A DNA stretch of 64,000 nt, from assembly GCA_963678675.1 (NCBI GenBank), contig OY783192.1:8757736-8821735 (forward strand). The letters are read 5' to 3'. This DNA comes from Xiphydria camelus. Lineage: Eukaryota; Arthropoda; Insecta; Hymenoptera; Xiphydriidae. Numbering within the stretch: the stretch's first letter is position 1; each line of letters begins with the position of its first letter. The notes below the pieces were generated by a model. It worked only from the letters and a program-made list of their open reading frames with translations, was not told where the DNA came from and did no database searches. Shown one piece after another: positions 44,766 to 55,860 of the stretch. Both the position numbers and the translations under genes were made by a program.

Positions 44766-45500
44766 CTTTGCGAGGCTGGCTCGCGAAGCCGCCGCGCGAA
44801 GCGTGCCACGTGTTGGATCGCCTTGCCTAGTGAAGCTGCCGCCGTTCGGTTGTCTACATATTCCGAGGCAAAAATGTCTTAAGAGGCCGACACACCCCGT
44901 CTGGAAATGTAAAGCTATATTTTCAATATGGTGCATAAGAACCTTTTGCATTTTCGCCACCACACTTAAAAAACATAAATCTAGAGCCCTATAGAAAAAA
45001 ATATATAATAATAATAAATTTCTGATTTTGCCAATTGATTACAACAAAAAAAATTTTTTTTTTTTCTATAGGGCCCTAGATTTATGTTTTTTAAGTGTGG
45101 TGGCGAAAATACGAAAGGTTCTTATGCACCATCTTGGAAATATTACTTTACAGCCGCGACAATTTTCGGGCATTTTTGTCGCAGCTGTAAAGTAATATTT
45201 CCAACATGGTGCATAAGAACCTTTCGTATTTTCGCCACCACACTTAAAAAATATAAATCTAGGGCCCTATAGAAAAAAAAATACATTTTGTTGTTGTAAT
45301 CAATCGGCAAAATCAGAAATTTATTATTTATTTATTTTTTTTTCTATAGGGCTCTAGATTTATGTTTTTTAAGTGTGGTGGCGAAAATGCAAAAGGTTCT
45401 TATGCACCATGTTGAAAATATAGCTTTACATTTCCAGACGGGGTGTGTCGGCCTCTTAAGGCTGCCTTGCGCGGCAGCCTCGCGAGCCAGCCTCGCAAAA
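44766..45500. mobile_element. outer TIR element split by a TTAA element
   Basis: TTTGCGAGGCTGGCTCGCGA at 44767 is inverted at 45480-45500. The TTAA-flanked palindrome 44883-45455 sits between the two halves. Confidence 0.7.
44883..45455. mobile_element. TTAA-flanked double palindrome MITE, 573 bp
   Basis: The ends are GAGGCCGACACACCCCGTCT and its complement, with TTAA at 44879-44882 and 45456-45459. Inside, one unit (GTGCATAAGAACCTTT then TTTCGCCACCACACTTAA then the CTATAG/AAAAAA run) occurs four times in alternating orientation: 44930, 45055 (inverted), 45210 and 45340 (inverted). The TTAA target fits the Kolobok or piggyBac type. Confidence 0.88.
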
Positions 45501-46609
45501 TATGCGTTCCGTCGCAAAGGGGATTTCTACGTCATTTCTTAACGCTCACTATTATCGCAACCTAAGTAACGCACTAATCTAGATCTAAACTGTACATCGG
45601 TCGCAACAGCGAGGCGGGCGATATGTTTTGGTGAATGGGGGTTGCGAATGCGTTCGCAGTCCCACACCTTTCCCTCAAAACAACCTCGCAGTGCATCTAA
45701 TTGTAAACCACGGCTACATCACGGAATTACTGTATCTCTTTGAATCCAATATAATCACCAGTAATATTGTGAGTTCAGTGTTAAATCATTTCAACTAACC
45801 GATACGGTTTAAATCCACCACACCACATTTTCGGTCACTAGTCGTGGCACGCAGTAGTGCCTTCGGAATTTACGACCTCGAGGAGATCTACTCTTGATCG
45901 CACATGTTATAGTTATTCATTTGAAACTGAAGAATAAATGAAGCAAAAATCAATCGCAGTTTAGACTGTGCAGAGAGGGTATCTTCGGGCAATGGAAGCT
46001 ATTGTTCATATTACGAGGCGACGCAGTGTCGCACCTCCACTAAGAGGACTGTTAGGCTCACCATAAATCTAGCGTTTAGGACCCTTTTTGAGCGTATCCT
46101 TGGGAGAAGCCACACTAGAGGGCGCAGAGTTACTTGTGAGTTGTTGTATTTCGTTTGTCGCATTTTTAGTTTTTCGGATTTACCGCGTCGAGAGGCCGGC
46201 CATACGGAGCTCGTGTAGTCTGCGATCGGAGTCGCGTCTTTTCTCGAGTAACCACCGTGCATGTACATTCTTTCGCGCGCGCGCGTATGTGTGTGTGCAT
46301 TAATTTATAATTATTATTGCAAAAAAAGGCCACAGAAAGGTCGAAATAGTACAGTGACAGGCAACGTGTTAAATAAACTTTCCATTTCGTAAACGTCAAT
46401 GAACACTGAACATTCTTTCGCGTGTGTGTTATATTAAAATTATTATGGCAGAAACAGGAAAACAATTGGCAAAAGAGTTTCGTGAGAGGCAACGTGTAAA
46501 GAAAGCGATGATGAAGTTACTACCTAAAACTAGTACAGAACGAAATCGAGGATGGAGAGAAAGAATTAAATTCACACAATCACACATTGATGGATCTGAG
46601 CATAGTTGA
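45501..46609. other. non-coding stretch with dispersed repeat pieces
   Basis: 45596-45640 (CGGTCGCAACAGCGAGGCGG) recurs in diverged form at 56260-56300 and 33210-33240. A 61-codon ORF at 46424-46609 is lysine/arginine-rich and unrecognised. No gene is supported. Confidence 0.4.
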
Positions 46610-46806
46610 GGGTTAAAAAAAACAACAAAACGTGTGGCCGCCACAAGCGGAAGAAGTGAAACTTCGATACCAGTTTCTCTGAATTTGATTCCGGTGGTAT
46701 TAGTTTCAATTGGCTCTACGAAGAAGCATTGTAAAAGACTTGTATAGAGCCAATTGAAACTAATACCACCGGAATCAAATTCAGAGAAACTGGTATCGAA
46801 GTTTCA
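46610..46806. mobile_element. GTGTGGCCGCCAC hairpin MITE, copy 1 (right end truncated)
   Basis: The arms GGAAGAAGTGAAACTTCGAT and GATTCCGGTGGTATTAGTTT are mirrored around about 46735. The right arm stops at CCGCGTG, where the next element begins. Copy 2 is at 47836-48053. Confidence 0.88.
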
Positions 46807-46985
46807 CTTCTTCCGCGTGTTTATTATTTTTCTGGCTTAGACATGGAATATCCAGGGGGCAAAAATCAGCAGTTTCGACATCTGCTTTTCTTCACTTTTC
46901 ATCGAGGTCAAAAAATTGCCGTATAGGAGAAGGCGATTTTTTCCTCCTGGATATTCCATTTCTAAGCCTGAAAAATAATAAAAAA
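46807..46985. mobile_element. short TIR element joined to copy 1
   Basis: TTATTATTTTTCTGGCTTAG and CATGGAATATCCAGG are inverted at 46940-46983. It interrupts or truncates the MITE on its left. Confidence 0.75.
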
Positions 46986-47835
46986 TTGTTATTCGAATAA
47001 ACAATTATAACAGTTTTGTAGAGCAGAAAGAGCTCTTTTGAATGAATATAAACACTTTGCGGAACAGCAAACAAATCGTTGTAAAATGAAAGAAAATAAA
47101 AGAAAACGCTACGAGATTATTTTCCAACCCAATAGCATCGCGATTATAAATACTTCTTCAAACTAGGGTTCATCTCGCCATCAGCGAAGCAGTACATTTC
47201 GACGAATCCAGGCTGCCAATTGCCAATAGGCTCATTAATGAGTTCGCAGTCCCGCACCTTTCCTGAAAGGGTTAATTACTGGACGAATCGGAATGAACCT
47301 TTGCCGAAATATTCGGTTATCTATTGAAATCGTCATTTCACTCCTTTACAAAGCTGAATGCATTTCGAATGCATTCGAAATATAGCGGTATCTGCGAGAA
47401 GTGGTTCATTACAATTCGTTCGGTAATTAGCCTTCCGGGAAAGGTGCAGGACTGCGAATACATAAGCAGTCCTCGTTTGCCGAAATGTACCACCCCAACT
47501 GCGTGCACTATAATGTGCACTATAATAAAATTTGTAATGTATGTGAAATTCTGAGAAACAGCGATTAATGTTTTATCACTGTCAAATTTGGAAGTAAAAT
47601 TCCTTGATTCTGTTTATGATTTTCTAGAAATTTGTAAGTTTAGTGAATACTTCGTTCGTTCGATCAAAGTTATTTCGTATAGGTACTGAGAAAAGAGTTT
47701 ATTTGCAATTCATAAGTGTATACTTGATTATGGCGGAAAAAATATTTTGTTGGACCAAGTAAGTAAATATACTGGGTGATTCTATAATATTGCGACAAAT
47801 TTCAAGGATAGGTTCCTTGGATGGAAATAAGAAAA
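46986..47835. other. non-coding stretch with dispersed repeat pieces
   Basis: 47330-47395 (CTCCTTTACAAAGCTGA then ATATAGCGGTATCT) matches the repeat also seen at 33058, 42840, 54020 and 56400. No gene is present. Confidence 0.45.
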
Positions 47836-48053
47836 AAACAAAACGTGTGGCCGCCACACGCGGAAGAAGTGAAACATCGATATCAGTTTCTCTGAATTTG
47901 ATTCCGGTGGTATTAGTTTCAATTGGCTCTATACAAGTCTTTTACAATGCTTCTTCGTAGAGCCAATTGAAACTAATACCACCGGAATCAAATTCAGAGA
48001 AACTGGTATCGAAGTTTCACTTCTTCCGCGTGTGGCGGCCACACGTTTTGTTT
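47836..48053. mobile_element. GTGTGGCCGCCAC hairpin MITE, copy 2
   Basis: It is complete: both ends are AAACAAAACGTGTGGCCGCC and its complement, and the inner arms match copy 1. The loop is inverted relative to copy 1. Confidence 0.9.
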
Positions 48054-48055
48054 TA

Positions 48056-48190
48056 AATGTTATTTTTAAACGTACTAACCAATGAACAATTAATTCGCAT
48101 GCGCTCATTAGCTACGGTGACGTCTACTCTTGTTAATGAAAGCATGAGGATTATTAATCATTGGTTAGTACGTTTAAAAATAACATTTAA
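48056..48190. repeat. short hairpin repeat
   Basis: TGTTATTTTTAAACGTACTA followed by ACCAATGA is inverted at 48160-48190 with a loop of about 75 bp. Confidence 0.85.
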
Positions 48191-48727
48191 AAAAGTCATC
48201 AGCGACAGATTTCGTGTCCCCGGGTGTAAGTCAAATAATGCGGCCACGTCTCCGAGGGTCGCCGCTGCCGGGCGTGCCTATACGAACGCATAGTATAGTC
48301 CGCTACACTTACGTTACCTATACGTAACGCCTTCTTGAGGATCAAAAACTAATTTCAACAAGGTGGTGTTAACGTTAAGGGAATAAATCTGCGCATGCTC
48401 ACAATAACCGATAACCGAAAACCTGGACGTACAGTTTAGCAGTCCAAAAACTCTCTTTTGTTGTCACTTTTACTTTACAAGTGTCCGATTTCAAATTTTC
48501 TTTTTTTAAAATACTCAGAAAAATATGTAGAACAAATGTTATATAAAGCCAAAGTGTGCTTTTTAATTTTTAATAAAAATTTATTTTTTGTACGGCTTTT
48601 TCAAATATCTCGAAAACTATTAAGAAGTTATCGAGACATGCTGCGGAAAAAATTTAGAGATTTTCAAGATGAAACGATTGGTTTTTATGTCATTTTGCTA
48701 CGATGAATAGTTCTCACGATTTTGCAT

Positions 48728-49572
48728 TGTTACGGCCAACGATAGCCGTAATGTAATATTCGGTCCCTCCTTTAATTTCTGCACATGTCGTACGTTAATA
48801 GAATTTAAGGTGAATTTTAACTGCGGCTATGCGGCCTAATCCGGGCATAAATGCCACGATTCGGCGACGAAAGGTTAATCTCCGGACGGTGAATCCCTGG
48901 ACAGCTATTCTCCGAACGGTCCCTAATTCGGCCCAGGTCAACGCCTAATTACTTAATGCATCTTTTCACGGGCGTTCGGACGGGTCTAAAAGCGGAGTTA
49001 TTCTCGGTACGGGGGGTGCATCGCGTCGACCAAAGGGCACGGTACCTTGTAACGGTACGAACCAACGTCATTCGTACGGGACTTTGAGGAACGCCAAAGT
49101 CCACCGAGTCTAGCGACTGTAATCGCCCCCGTGCACCCGCGTTCCCCCTTCCGTATTCCATTCTGCCGGTATATAAACCTTAGTCGAATGACCTGCGAGT
49201 CAGTTATAATTTCGCTACTCTTCGTAACTCATCTTCGAGCTAGAGCCCCTCGATCGCACCGTCGCGTACCATCTCCAAGTGTCGCGGGCGCCTCATGTGC
49301 TATCAGTGTTTATTGTAAGTGCTTCAACACACTCTCGGGCCCGAGCTCCTCTGTCAAATCGACGTAACGTACTCTGTATTCACTTATATCTCCTTCATTT
49401 CAATCCGCTTTCTTAATTATATTACAATTTATTGTTCAATTGCCTTTTATTACCCGATCCCTACATTCTTTCCGTTTTTTTCCACTCGAGCCTTAACCGT
49501 GTCCTTTATCCGTGTCCCCGGGCCTTACAACCCCGCGGCGATATCGACGCGCCCGTTAAGCCGCTCGAAACA
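48728..49572 (+). mobile_element. solo LTR, 845 bp
   Basis: It starts TGTTACGGCC and ends CGAAACA, and is flanked by the 5-bp direct repeat TGCAT (48723-48727 and 49573-49577). The surrounding repeat F resumes exactly after it. A TATA-like box GTATATAAACC lies at about 49171. No internal coding sequence remains, as expected after LTR-LTR recombination. The 5-bp duplication fits Ty3/gypsy or Bel-Pao. Confidence 0.85.
49169..49181 (+). promoter_or_regulatory. TATA-like box of the solo LTR
   Basis: GGTATATAAACC lies about 440 bp inside the LTR, a plausible U3 core promoter. The strand is inferred from the TG...CA orientation and this box. Confidence 0.45.
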
Positions 49573-50030
49573 TGCATTTTGTATATAAATACGCGCCGTA
49601 GCGCCCGCGCGCTCTCGTAAACAAATGCCTCTAACTTTACTAAAAATTGATATTTTTCGATGCTTCTTTTTTTGTTTTAAAGGTAATGAAATATTTCAAT
49701 CATCAGAATCAAAAACTTGTCAATTTTTTCGGTTTTACGCCAGTTATCGAGCGTGAAGAATGCATTAACACGTTTTAATAGCAAAAACGCATTTTTTTCC
49801 GCAGCATGTTTCGATAACTTCTCAATAGTTTTCGAGATATTTAAAGAAAAAGTCGTACAAAAAATATTTTTTACTAAAAATAAAAAAGCACACTTTGGCT
49901 TTATGTAACATTTGTTCTACATATTTTTCTGAGTATTTTAAAAAAAGAAAAATTAAAATCGGACACTTGTAAAGTAAAAGTGACAACAAAGTCGATTTTC
50001 TCAGCCCATCTACTGTACTACACTGAGCGG

Positions 50031-50518
50031 TGAAGATGGATGAATATCAGAACGATATTCGATGCAGAGTCGATGCCGGAGGTTGAGCATAAGCGGGAAA
50101 CACCTAACGGGACCGGCAAGGATCGACAGCACGTAGCAACGGGCCCAGGAAGGCAGGATAAGTGGGTGCCTCCGGAAAGCCGAACTATTCCGGGTATTAT
50201 CAGAATACCCGCTTACCCTCGCTACCTGCTAGTGCGCACGGTTAGGAAGACGCATGAGGGAATCAACGAGATTGGAATGTACGAGAGCTGGGGACCGTTT
50301 CGGTCATTTTCCAGAGATCCCGTTTTACCCCCGCTACCCGAGGGTACGTCCCAGGCAGGAGGACGTACGAGAGGCAGTGAGATTCGAGACATTTGCCGGG
50401 AGAGTCAACTGCAAACGGCGCTCGAAGACACCATCGCGAACAGATCCATAGTGTAGTTTTTGGATTGAATAAATACGAACCGCGAGTGATCCTGCTCGTT
50501 CGATTTCTTCCTCCTACA
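50031..50518 (+). repeat. 5' LTR
   Basis: TG...CA boundaries, with an AATAAA at about 50468 near the 3' end. It differs from the 3' LTR at only three positions seen by eye (GATAAG/GATGAG, AGACGC/AGGCGC, CACCATCG/CACCGTCG). The open frames in it (50040-50456) are shared by both LTRs and are not a gene. The internal sequence starts GAGTCAGAAGTGGGATTC, a primer-binding-site-like start. Confidence 0.92.
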
Positions 50519-50580
50519 GAGTCAGAAGTGGGATTCACACACGTGCTTCAGTTAAGTCAATAAGTGATCGTGAGAGACTT

Positions 50581-51646
50581 TTGAATAATAAATTCACAAT
50601 GTCACGATATGGACGATCCGAACATCGACGATCCGGCGGGTCACTCATCATAGACGCTCTCGCAGAAGTCGAGAACATTCTAGGAGTAGCGGAAAGGCCA
50701 CATCAGGAATCGTTAATTCGGACCCGAGATGATTGAACAACCATCACTACCTGAACGTGAAGTTCCTGCCAGAATTCGATCCAGCTTCCAAGAATCTGTT
50801 AGCGGCTGAATGGATTAAGAAGATCAATGATTACGGTTGTGTATGATTGGGATTACGAGGTAAAACTGTATCTATCAGAGTGTAGACTGAAAGGTAATGC
50901 CAATTGTGGTATGGCGGTTTAACGTATTCCTTTTTAAATTTGGATCTATTTTCTTATGATTTGATTCAACAAATATCGAGGGAATTTCGCCCTTAACATG
51001 GGCGAGTTAAGATGCGCCGATATACCAGAGATAAAAATCGAATTGTTAAATGACGAGCTTGTTGCCTACCGACCATATCGATTATCGACAGTAGAAAGAG
51101 AAAAGTTAAAAGGGATCATTTCAGACTTATAAGCTAGTGGAGTGTAATTAGAGAAAGTTAATCCCTAATGCGAGTCCGATCATTAGTTTCGAAGAAAACG
51201 GGAGACGATAAAATGTGCGTGGGACTATAGGGTATTAAATAAAATTATGAAACGAATGAAATATTCACTACCAGTAATCGATGACGAAATAGATAGAGAG
51301 ATTAGGGGGAAAAAATATTTCATTACTCTAGATTTGAAATCAGGATTTTATCAGATTCCCTTACATCCCGACGCTATTGAAAAGACCGTCTTTATTACTC
51401 CTGATGGGCATTATAAATTCCTGTGCGTCGCTTTCGGGTTAGTCAACGCTCCAGAATATTTTCAGAGAATTATGATGGCAACCTTTCGCGGAACTGATAT
51501 CAATATTTATATCGATGATACCGTACTCGCATTTAACAAAACGAGAGGGGTTCGAAAAATTAAAAGAGATATTGGAAATCTTCCGAAGTAAAGGGTTTTC
51601 AATAAATATCAACAAATGTAAATTTTTCACGAAAAAGATTGAATAT
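50581..51646 (+). pseudogene. gypsy-type gag/pol remnant with reverse transcriptase
   Basis: Scattered gag-like residues (50599-50930) are followed by an RT domain from about 51040. The start (LVAYRPYRLS, VEREKLKGIISDL) is broken by stops near 51130-51240. The longest open part (51247-51591) contains YFITLDLKSGFYQIPLHPD, the catalytic-aspartate motif A, then FLCVAFGLVNAPEYFQRIM, then YIDDTVLAF. YIDD is a normal gypsy variant of the YxDD motif. The frame shifts at about 51570, and the RNase H region is almost entirely missing. Several stops and frame changes rule out activity. Confidence 0.85.
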
Positions 51647-51904
51647 CCAGGTTGCGAAGTTTTTTAAGAAGGCGCTCGACCGGGCCAATGTAAACTTAAC
51701 GCAGTACAGAAAGCCGAATCGCTAAAAACGTTAAACAAGTGCATCAACGTTTTGGCTTGACCGGGTTTTTCAGAGTTTATTAACGATTTTGTAAGTAAAA
51801 TAGCACCATTGATAAACTTGTTACGTAAAAATTCCCAGTAGGAACGGGATACCAGACAAGAAAATGCAATACAAGAAATAAAGGAAGAGTATTGGTTTAA
51901 AAAT

Positions 51905-52440
51905 TAGATCACGTTGGACCATTTGTACAAAGTATCCACAAGAATACGCGAATCTTGACTATTGTTGATGGATTCACGAAGAGTTCGATATATTTGAAGC
52001 GGTATAAAATACCAAGACCGAATACATTATAAAAGCCTTGCAAGCGGTATCTACGTTGTTTGGAGTACCTATCCGCATCATAACCGATAAGGGAGCAGGT
52101 TTCACTTTACAGATGTTTCAGTTGTTTTGTACGGAATTTGGAATAAAGCACACCCCGAATGCCGTAGCAACACCAAGGGCAAATGGCCAGTGTGAGAGGG
52201 TAAATCGCACTGTACTGGAAACATTGGCCATCATCACCACCGCCGACGTCTGGAAAAAGTCGAAAACTTGATCCAAAAGCCAAGGGACTCTCTAGGGTCG
52301 AGGCGGTTTTGCTTAGAGACAGATGCGAGGTTGAGGATCTCGTAGACATGAAGTGGATGTCTGGGCAGCGATCGGTAATAGCCGTGGATCAGCTGAAGCC
52401 ATGGGCCATCTCCAATACTGCTGATTGGCAGGTGAAGAGG
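51905..52440 (+). pseudogene. gypsy-type integrase remnant
   Basis: It begins near DHVGPF and TRILTIVDGFTKSS (first catalytic Asp). After a frame change it continues (52038-52271) with FGVPIRIITDKGAGFTLQMF (second Asp region) and TPRANGQCERVNRTVLETL (the Glu of the DDE core). A C-terminal part reads SRVEAVLLRDRCEVEDLVDMKW after a stop. The zinc-binding N-terminus is gone. At least three lesions make it inactive. Confidence 0.85.
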
Positions 52441-52539
52441 ATTAAATGCTTATACATATGAACAAATTTGGTACTCCAAGCTTGAAATATAAGTAACTGG
52501 GCCGAGTCACGAGTTTCGGCGTTTTTTGTTGGTCGCTGA

Positions 52540-53265
52540 AAACGTGGGCTTAACTCGTGGCGTAGGCTGGATCAATTACCAAGTCGAAATCTATGGTGTA
52601 TTCCCCTGGTCAGGGTCTACATGGGCTTAGGTTTCGGCGTAGGCGCGACTATTTGCCGAGTCGAAAAATCTATGGTGTATTCCCCTGGTCAGGGTCTACA
52701 TGGGCTTAGGTTTCGGCGTAGGCGGGACTATTTGCCGAGTCGAAATCTCTGGTATATTCCCTTGGTCAGGGTCTACATGGGCTTAGGTTTCGGCGTAGGC
52801 TGGACTATTTGCCAAGTCGAAATCTCTGGTGTATTCCCTTGGTCAGGGTCTACATGGGCTTAGGTTTCGGCGTAGGCTGGACTATTTGCCGAGTCGAAAA
52901 ATCTATGGTGTATTCCCCTGGTCAGGGTCTACATGGGCTTAGGTTTCGGCGTAGGCGGGACTATTTACCGAGTCGAAATCTCTGATGTATTCCCTTGGTC
53001 AGGGTCTACATGGGCTTAGGTTTCGGCGTAGGCTGGACTATTTGCCAAGTCGAAATCTCTGGTGTATTCCCTTGGTCAGGGTCTACATGGGCTTAGGTTT
53101 CGGCGTAGGCTGGACTATTTGCCGAGTCGGAATCTCTGGTGTATTCCCTTGGTCAAGGTCTACATGGGCTTAGATTTCGGCGTAGGCTGGACTATTTGCC
53201 GAATCGGAATCTGTGGTGTATTCCTCTGGTCAGAGCGTACATGGGCTTAGATTTTGACGTAGACT
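52540..53265 (+). repeat. tandem array, about 9 units of 77-79 bp
   Basis: The phrase CAGGGTCTACATGGGCTTAG recurs at 52611, 52690, 52767, 52844, 52923, 53000, 53077, 53154 (variant) and 53231 (variant). Units with an extra AA (GTCGAAAAATC) are 79 bp. Divergence grows to the right. It lies between the integrase remnant and the 3' LTR. The ORFs inside it are an artefact of the repeat. Confidence 0.95.
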
Positions 53266-53515
53266 CGGACCAACAGTCGGGCTCAGCTGGAAATTATAGT
53301 TGACGAAAGAGAGTGAATGATAGTAACTCTGGGACGTATAATAGTACCTTGAAAAACAACTGAAAGGACTGGAAGCGTCATAAAATTTTCTGGTCTGGTC
53401 GACAAATTTTGTTTGTTGGTGGTCATTTAATTTCTGTTATTTGACTTAGTTGCAGACGATGGAGGTGACGACACTTAAGAATTGTCGAGGACGCCAAGGG
53501 TCAGGGAAGGCCGAA

Positions 53516-54003
53516 TGAAGATGGATGAATATCAGAACGATATTCGATGCAGAGTCGATGCCGGAGGTTGAGCATAAGCGGGAAACACCTAACGGGACCG
53601 GCAAGGATCGACAGCACGTAGCAACGGGCCCAGGAAGGCAGGATGAGTGGGTGCCTCCGGAAAGCCGAACTATTCCGGGTATTATCAGAATACCCGCTTA
53701 CCCTCGCTACCTGCTAGTGCGCACGGTTAGGAAGGCGCATGAGGGAATCAACGAGATTGGAATGTACGAGAGCTGGGGACCGTTTCGGTCATTTTCCAGA
53801 GATCCCGTTTTACCCCCGCTACCCGAGGGTACGTCCCAGGCAGGAGGACGTACGAGAGGCAGTGAGATTCGAGACATTTGCCGGGAGAGTCAACTGCAAA
53901 CGGCGCTCGAAGACACCGTCGCGAACAGATCCATAGTGTAGTTTTTGGATTGAATAAATACGAACCGCGAGTGATCCTGCTCGTTCGATTTCTTCCTCCT
54001 ACA
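53516..54003 (+). repeat. 3' LTR
   Basis: Same boundaries as the 5' LTR, followed by GCGG. Confidence 0.92.
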
Positions 54004-54007
54004 GCGG

Positions 54008-54430
54008 TAATAATCCGTCAGTTCTCCCCTTTGCAAAGCTGACTCAACATTCGAAATATAGCAGTATCAATTAAAGTGCGACATTTCCTGCTATTTTTAG
54101 GTAAATTATTCGATTTGATTTTGTTTCGTGAAACTTCGATGGTTCTACCGCGAGCATTCTGTCCCCACGACGCCGGTCGGCTGGCCTTCGACAAACCGTC
54201 GGCGAATTATTTTATTGCGAGGTTTCCTCGAAAGTTGGAGCCGTCAACTTTCAAAACAGAACTGTAAACCAGCCTCTGACTCTGCTACCCCAAGGTGACC
54301 TGTGGAGGGTCGCCTACAGCCCATCAGCGTTACGAAAAATTCCTGGATCGAGCGCGTCCACTCTCTCTCTCTTTCGCTGTACTTTCCTTTTTCCTCCCCA
54401 AAGTTCAAGGAGAGGAACAGACCTTTTAGT
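54008..54430 (+). repeat. dispersed repeat G
   Basis: It is closely similar to the reverse complement of 42480-42900 (TTTATTGCGAGGTTTCCTCG, CCAAGGTGACCTGTGGAGGG). It includes the CTCCCCTTTGCAAAGCTGA block seen elsewhere. The minus- and plus-strand ORFs here are not supported as genes. Confidence 0.85.
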
Positions 54431-55197
54431 CCAGTAAACGAAGGTTTGAAATACGATTTTTTAGCAGCCAGGCTGCGTTTCTGTTTAAACGTTGTATTTG
54501 ACCCCCAAAAAGCTCTGGGTGAAGTATCGCGGTTTTTCTTCCAGGGGGATGGGTCAAAAAACAATAACAAATACCGCAAAAATAGGTATTTTGAAAATAA
54601 CTCGAAAACTAAGCGAGATATCGAAAAAAGTGTAGAGTCTAAAATTGTAGAGCTTAAAATTCTCTATAAAAAATGTTGTACGCAATTTACCCCCACTCCA
54701 ACGGTTTATTCTCTAGAGCCGCGCAAACATTACGGATAAAAAAAAATCGTAAAACATTGAAAATTTAACATTTTTGAATGATTTTTGTCTTAAATTGCTT
54801 AAGAAAGTCTCTACTTTTAAAATAAAATTATTTTTTTTTTTTCACTCAATTGTTTAAAAAATGCCAAGTAAAATAAACGATATCTTTCGATATTATGATT
54901 AATTTTTTCTTCTGTGTGTTCCATAATTTTGTTAGTTAAATTCCCTACGCATTACACTCGGGTCATTTTTCTGTAATTGTCGTAATTGTCGTAAAATATC
55001 TCGGTCTTTAAAAATTACTTTGACAACTTTGGTGCGTTCGGAGAACCCCTGGTGCCGCTCGCACACCGTTACGCGCAGAGGCACCCCCTCCCAGACCGGG
55101 AGCCCGTCCCTATTCGTAGGTACCTACATTTTACGAACAGAACCTCACGGCTAACTGACCGGACTTTTCCTCCGCTAAACCAGGAGCTGAGAGACAT
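54431..55197. other. non-coding stretch
   Basis: AT-rich with poly-A and poly-T runs. No gene or repeat boundary is recognised. Confidence 0.45.
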
Positions 55198-55264
55198 CAA
55201 GAGACACGGTAGTGTCTCGCGGCATGTTCATTCACGCCAGAGCGCTGTCGCCGCGAGCACCCGT
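55198..55264 (+). repeat. dispersed repeat shared with 75-150
   Basis: ACACGGTAGTGTCTCGCGGC followed by ATGTTCATTCACGCCAGAGC is shared. This copy lacks a short CTCTCGCCT stretch. Confidence 0.85.
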
Positions 55265-55549
55265 TTGAGTATACAAAAACCGCTCACCACATTCTGATTG
55301 ATGATTTAAGCTCAGAAAGGCTTAATAAATGATATCGTCTAGGTTGCCGGCCGGAATTAGCGGTCAATTTTGTTTAGGCAATATAATAGGAGTTTTCGAT
55401 TCCGTCGCTGTAGCTGTGAGAAAAACGTTGTTCTTATCTATTAAAAGGTTATTTGGGTAAGGTATGAAATAAAAAAACGGCATCATCATAATGCAATACA
55501 AATCTAATTATTAATGGGAAAAGAAATAAGTGGTTTACATAATTAATCA

Positions 55550-55860
55550 GTATTGAAAAATAACAAAATTGAACACTTGCGCAGATAAGTTTTTACAATG
55601 GTTGTGGATGCATTTGCAAAGAGAGATACAATTAATCTTGTTTTTTTGAAACTACAGGACATTGTTCTGCAATCAGCATTACATTTGCAAGGCCTGATTA
55701 AAGAATTTGGCAAAGGCGGTTTTGTCATTTGCACCGGATGGAGCTGTCCATTTCGTCTTTTATAGCCGAATTGGAGAAAGTTCAGAGGCTCACATATTGG
55801 TTGTGAGGAATTTCTCCACAAATATGTTTGGGCTGCTGGTCTTAAGCAATGTAAATACAA
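55550..55860 (-). pseudogene. PIN/FEN1-like repetitive family, C-terminal tail remnant
   Basis: The minus-strand product reads YLHCLRPAAQTYLW, then GYKRRNGQLHPVQ, PPLPNSLIR, then PCKCNADCRTMSCSFKK. The W..N...G.K..NGQL...P.LP..L spacing matches the tail of the copy at 28804 (YIWNNAH...GWKLENGQL...PLPHKL), and the Cys-rich end (CxCxxxCxxxxC) is the usual close of this family. Only the tail survives in an open frame; the preceding nuclease part was not found. It lies about 1.8 kb from, and in the opposite orientation to, the long family member at 57647. Confidence 0.55.

Larger units (their letters stand above)
48430..50015. mobile_element. dispersed repeat F as a fold-back element, split by a solo LTR
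   Basis: 48430-48722 plus 49578-49795 is repeat F on the minus strand and about 49796-50015 is F on the plus strand, ending GATTTTCTCAGCCCATCTA near TACTGTA. The element thus has inverted arms. The minus arm is interrupted at 48723 by the solo LTR. Confidence 0.75.
50031..54003 (+). mobile_element. Ty3/gypsy-type LTR retrotransposon, non-autonomous, 3973 bp
   Basis: Two 488-bp LTRs (50031-50518 and 53516-54003) begin TGAAGATGG and end CTACA, and are flanked by GCGG (50027-50030 and 54004-54007). I count three differences between the LTRs. The interior holds broken gag, RT and integrase remnants and a 77-79 bp tandem array. The related FG repeat at 42430-42970 shows the empty site. Young LTRs around a decayed interior imply mobilisation in trans. 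Confidence 0.92.

Noticed and set aside
50040..50456. 138-codon ORF duplicated at 53525-53941
   Set aside because: It lies wholly within the LTRs and has no family similarity; it is open by chance and duplicated with the LTR.
52540..53265. Nine regularly spaced repeats resembling a CRISPR array, with ORFs across them
   Set aside because: Units are contiguous and diverged, with no unique spacers. The period of 77-79 bp makes frames shift, and the array is inside an LTR element.
54302..54739. 145-codon plus-strand ORF
   Set aside because: It begins in repeat G and runs into low-complexity AT-rich sequence; no similarity and no splice context.
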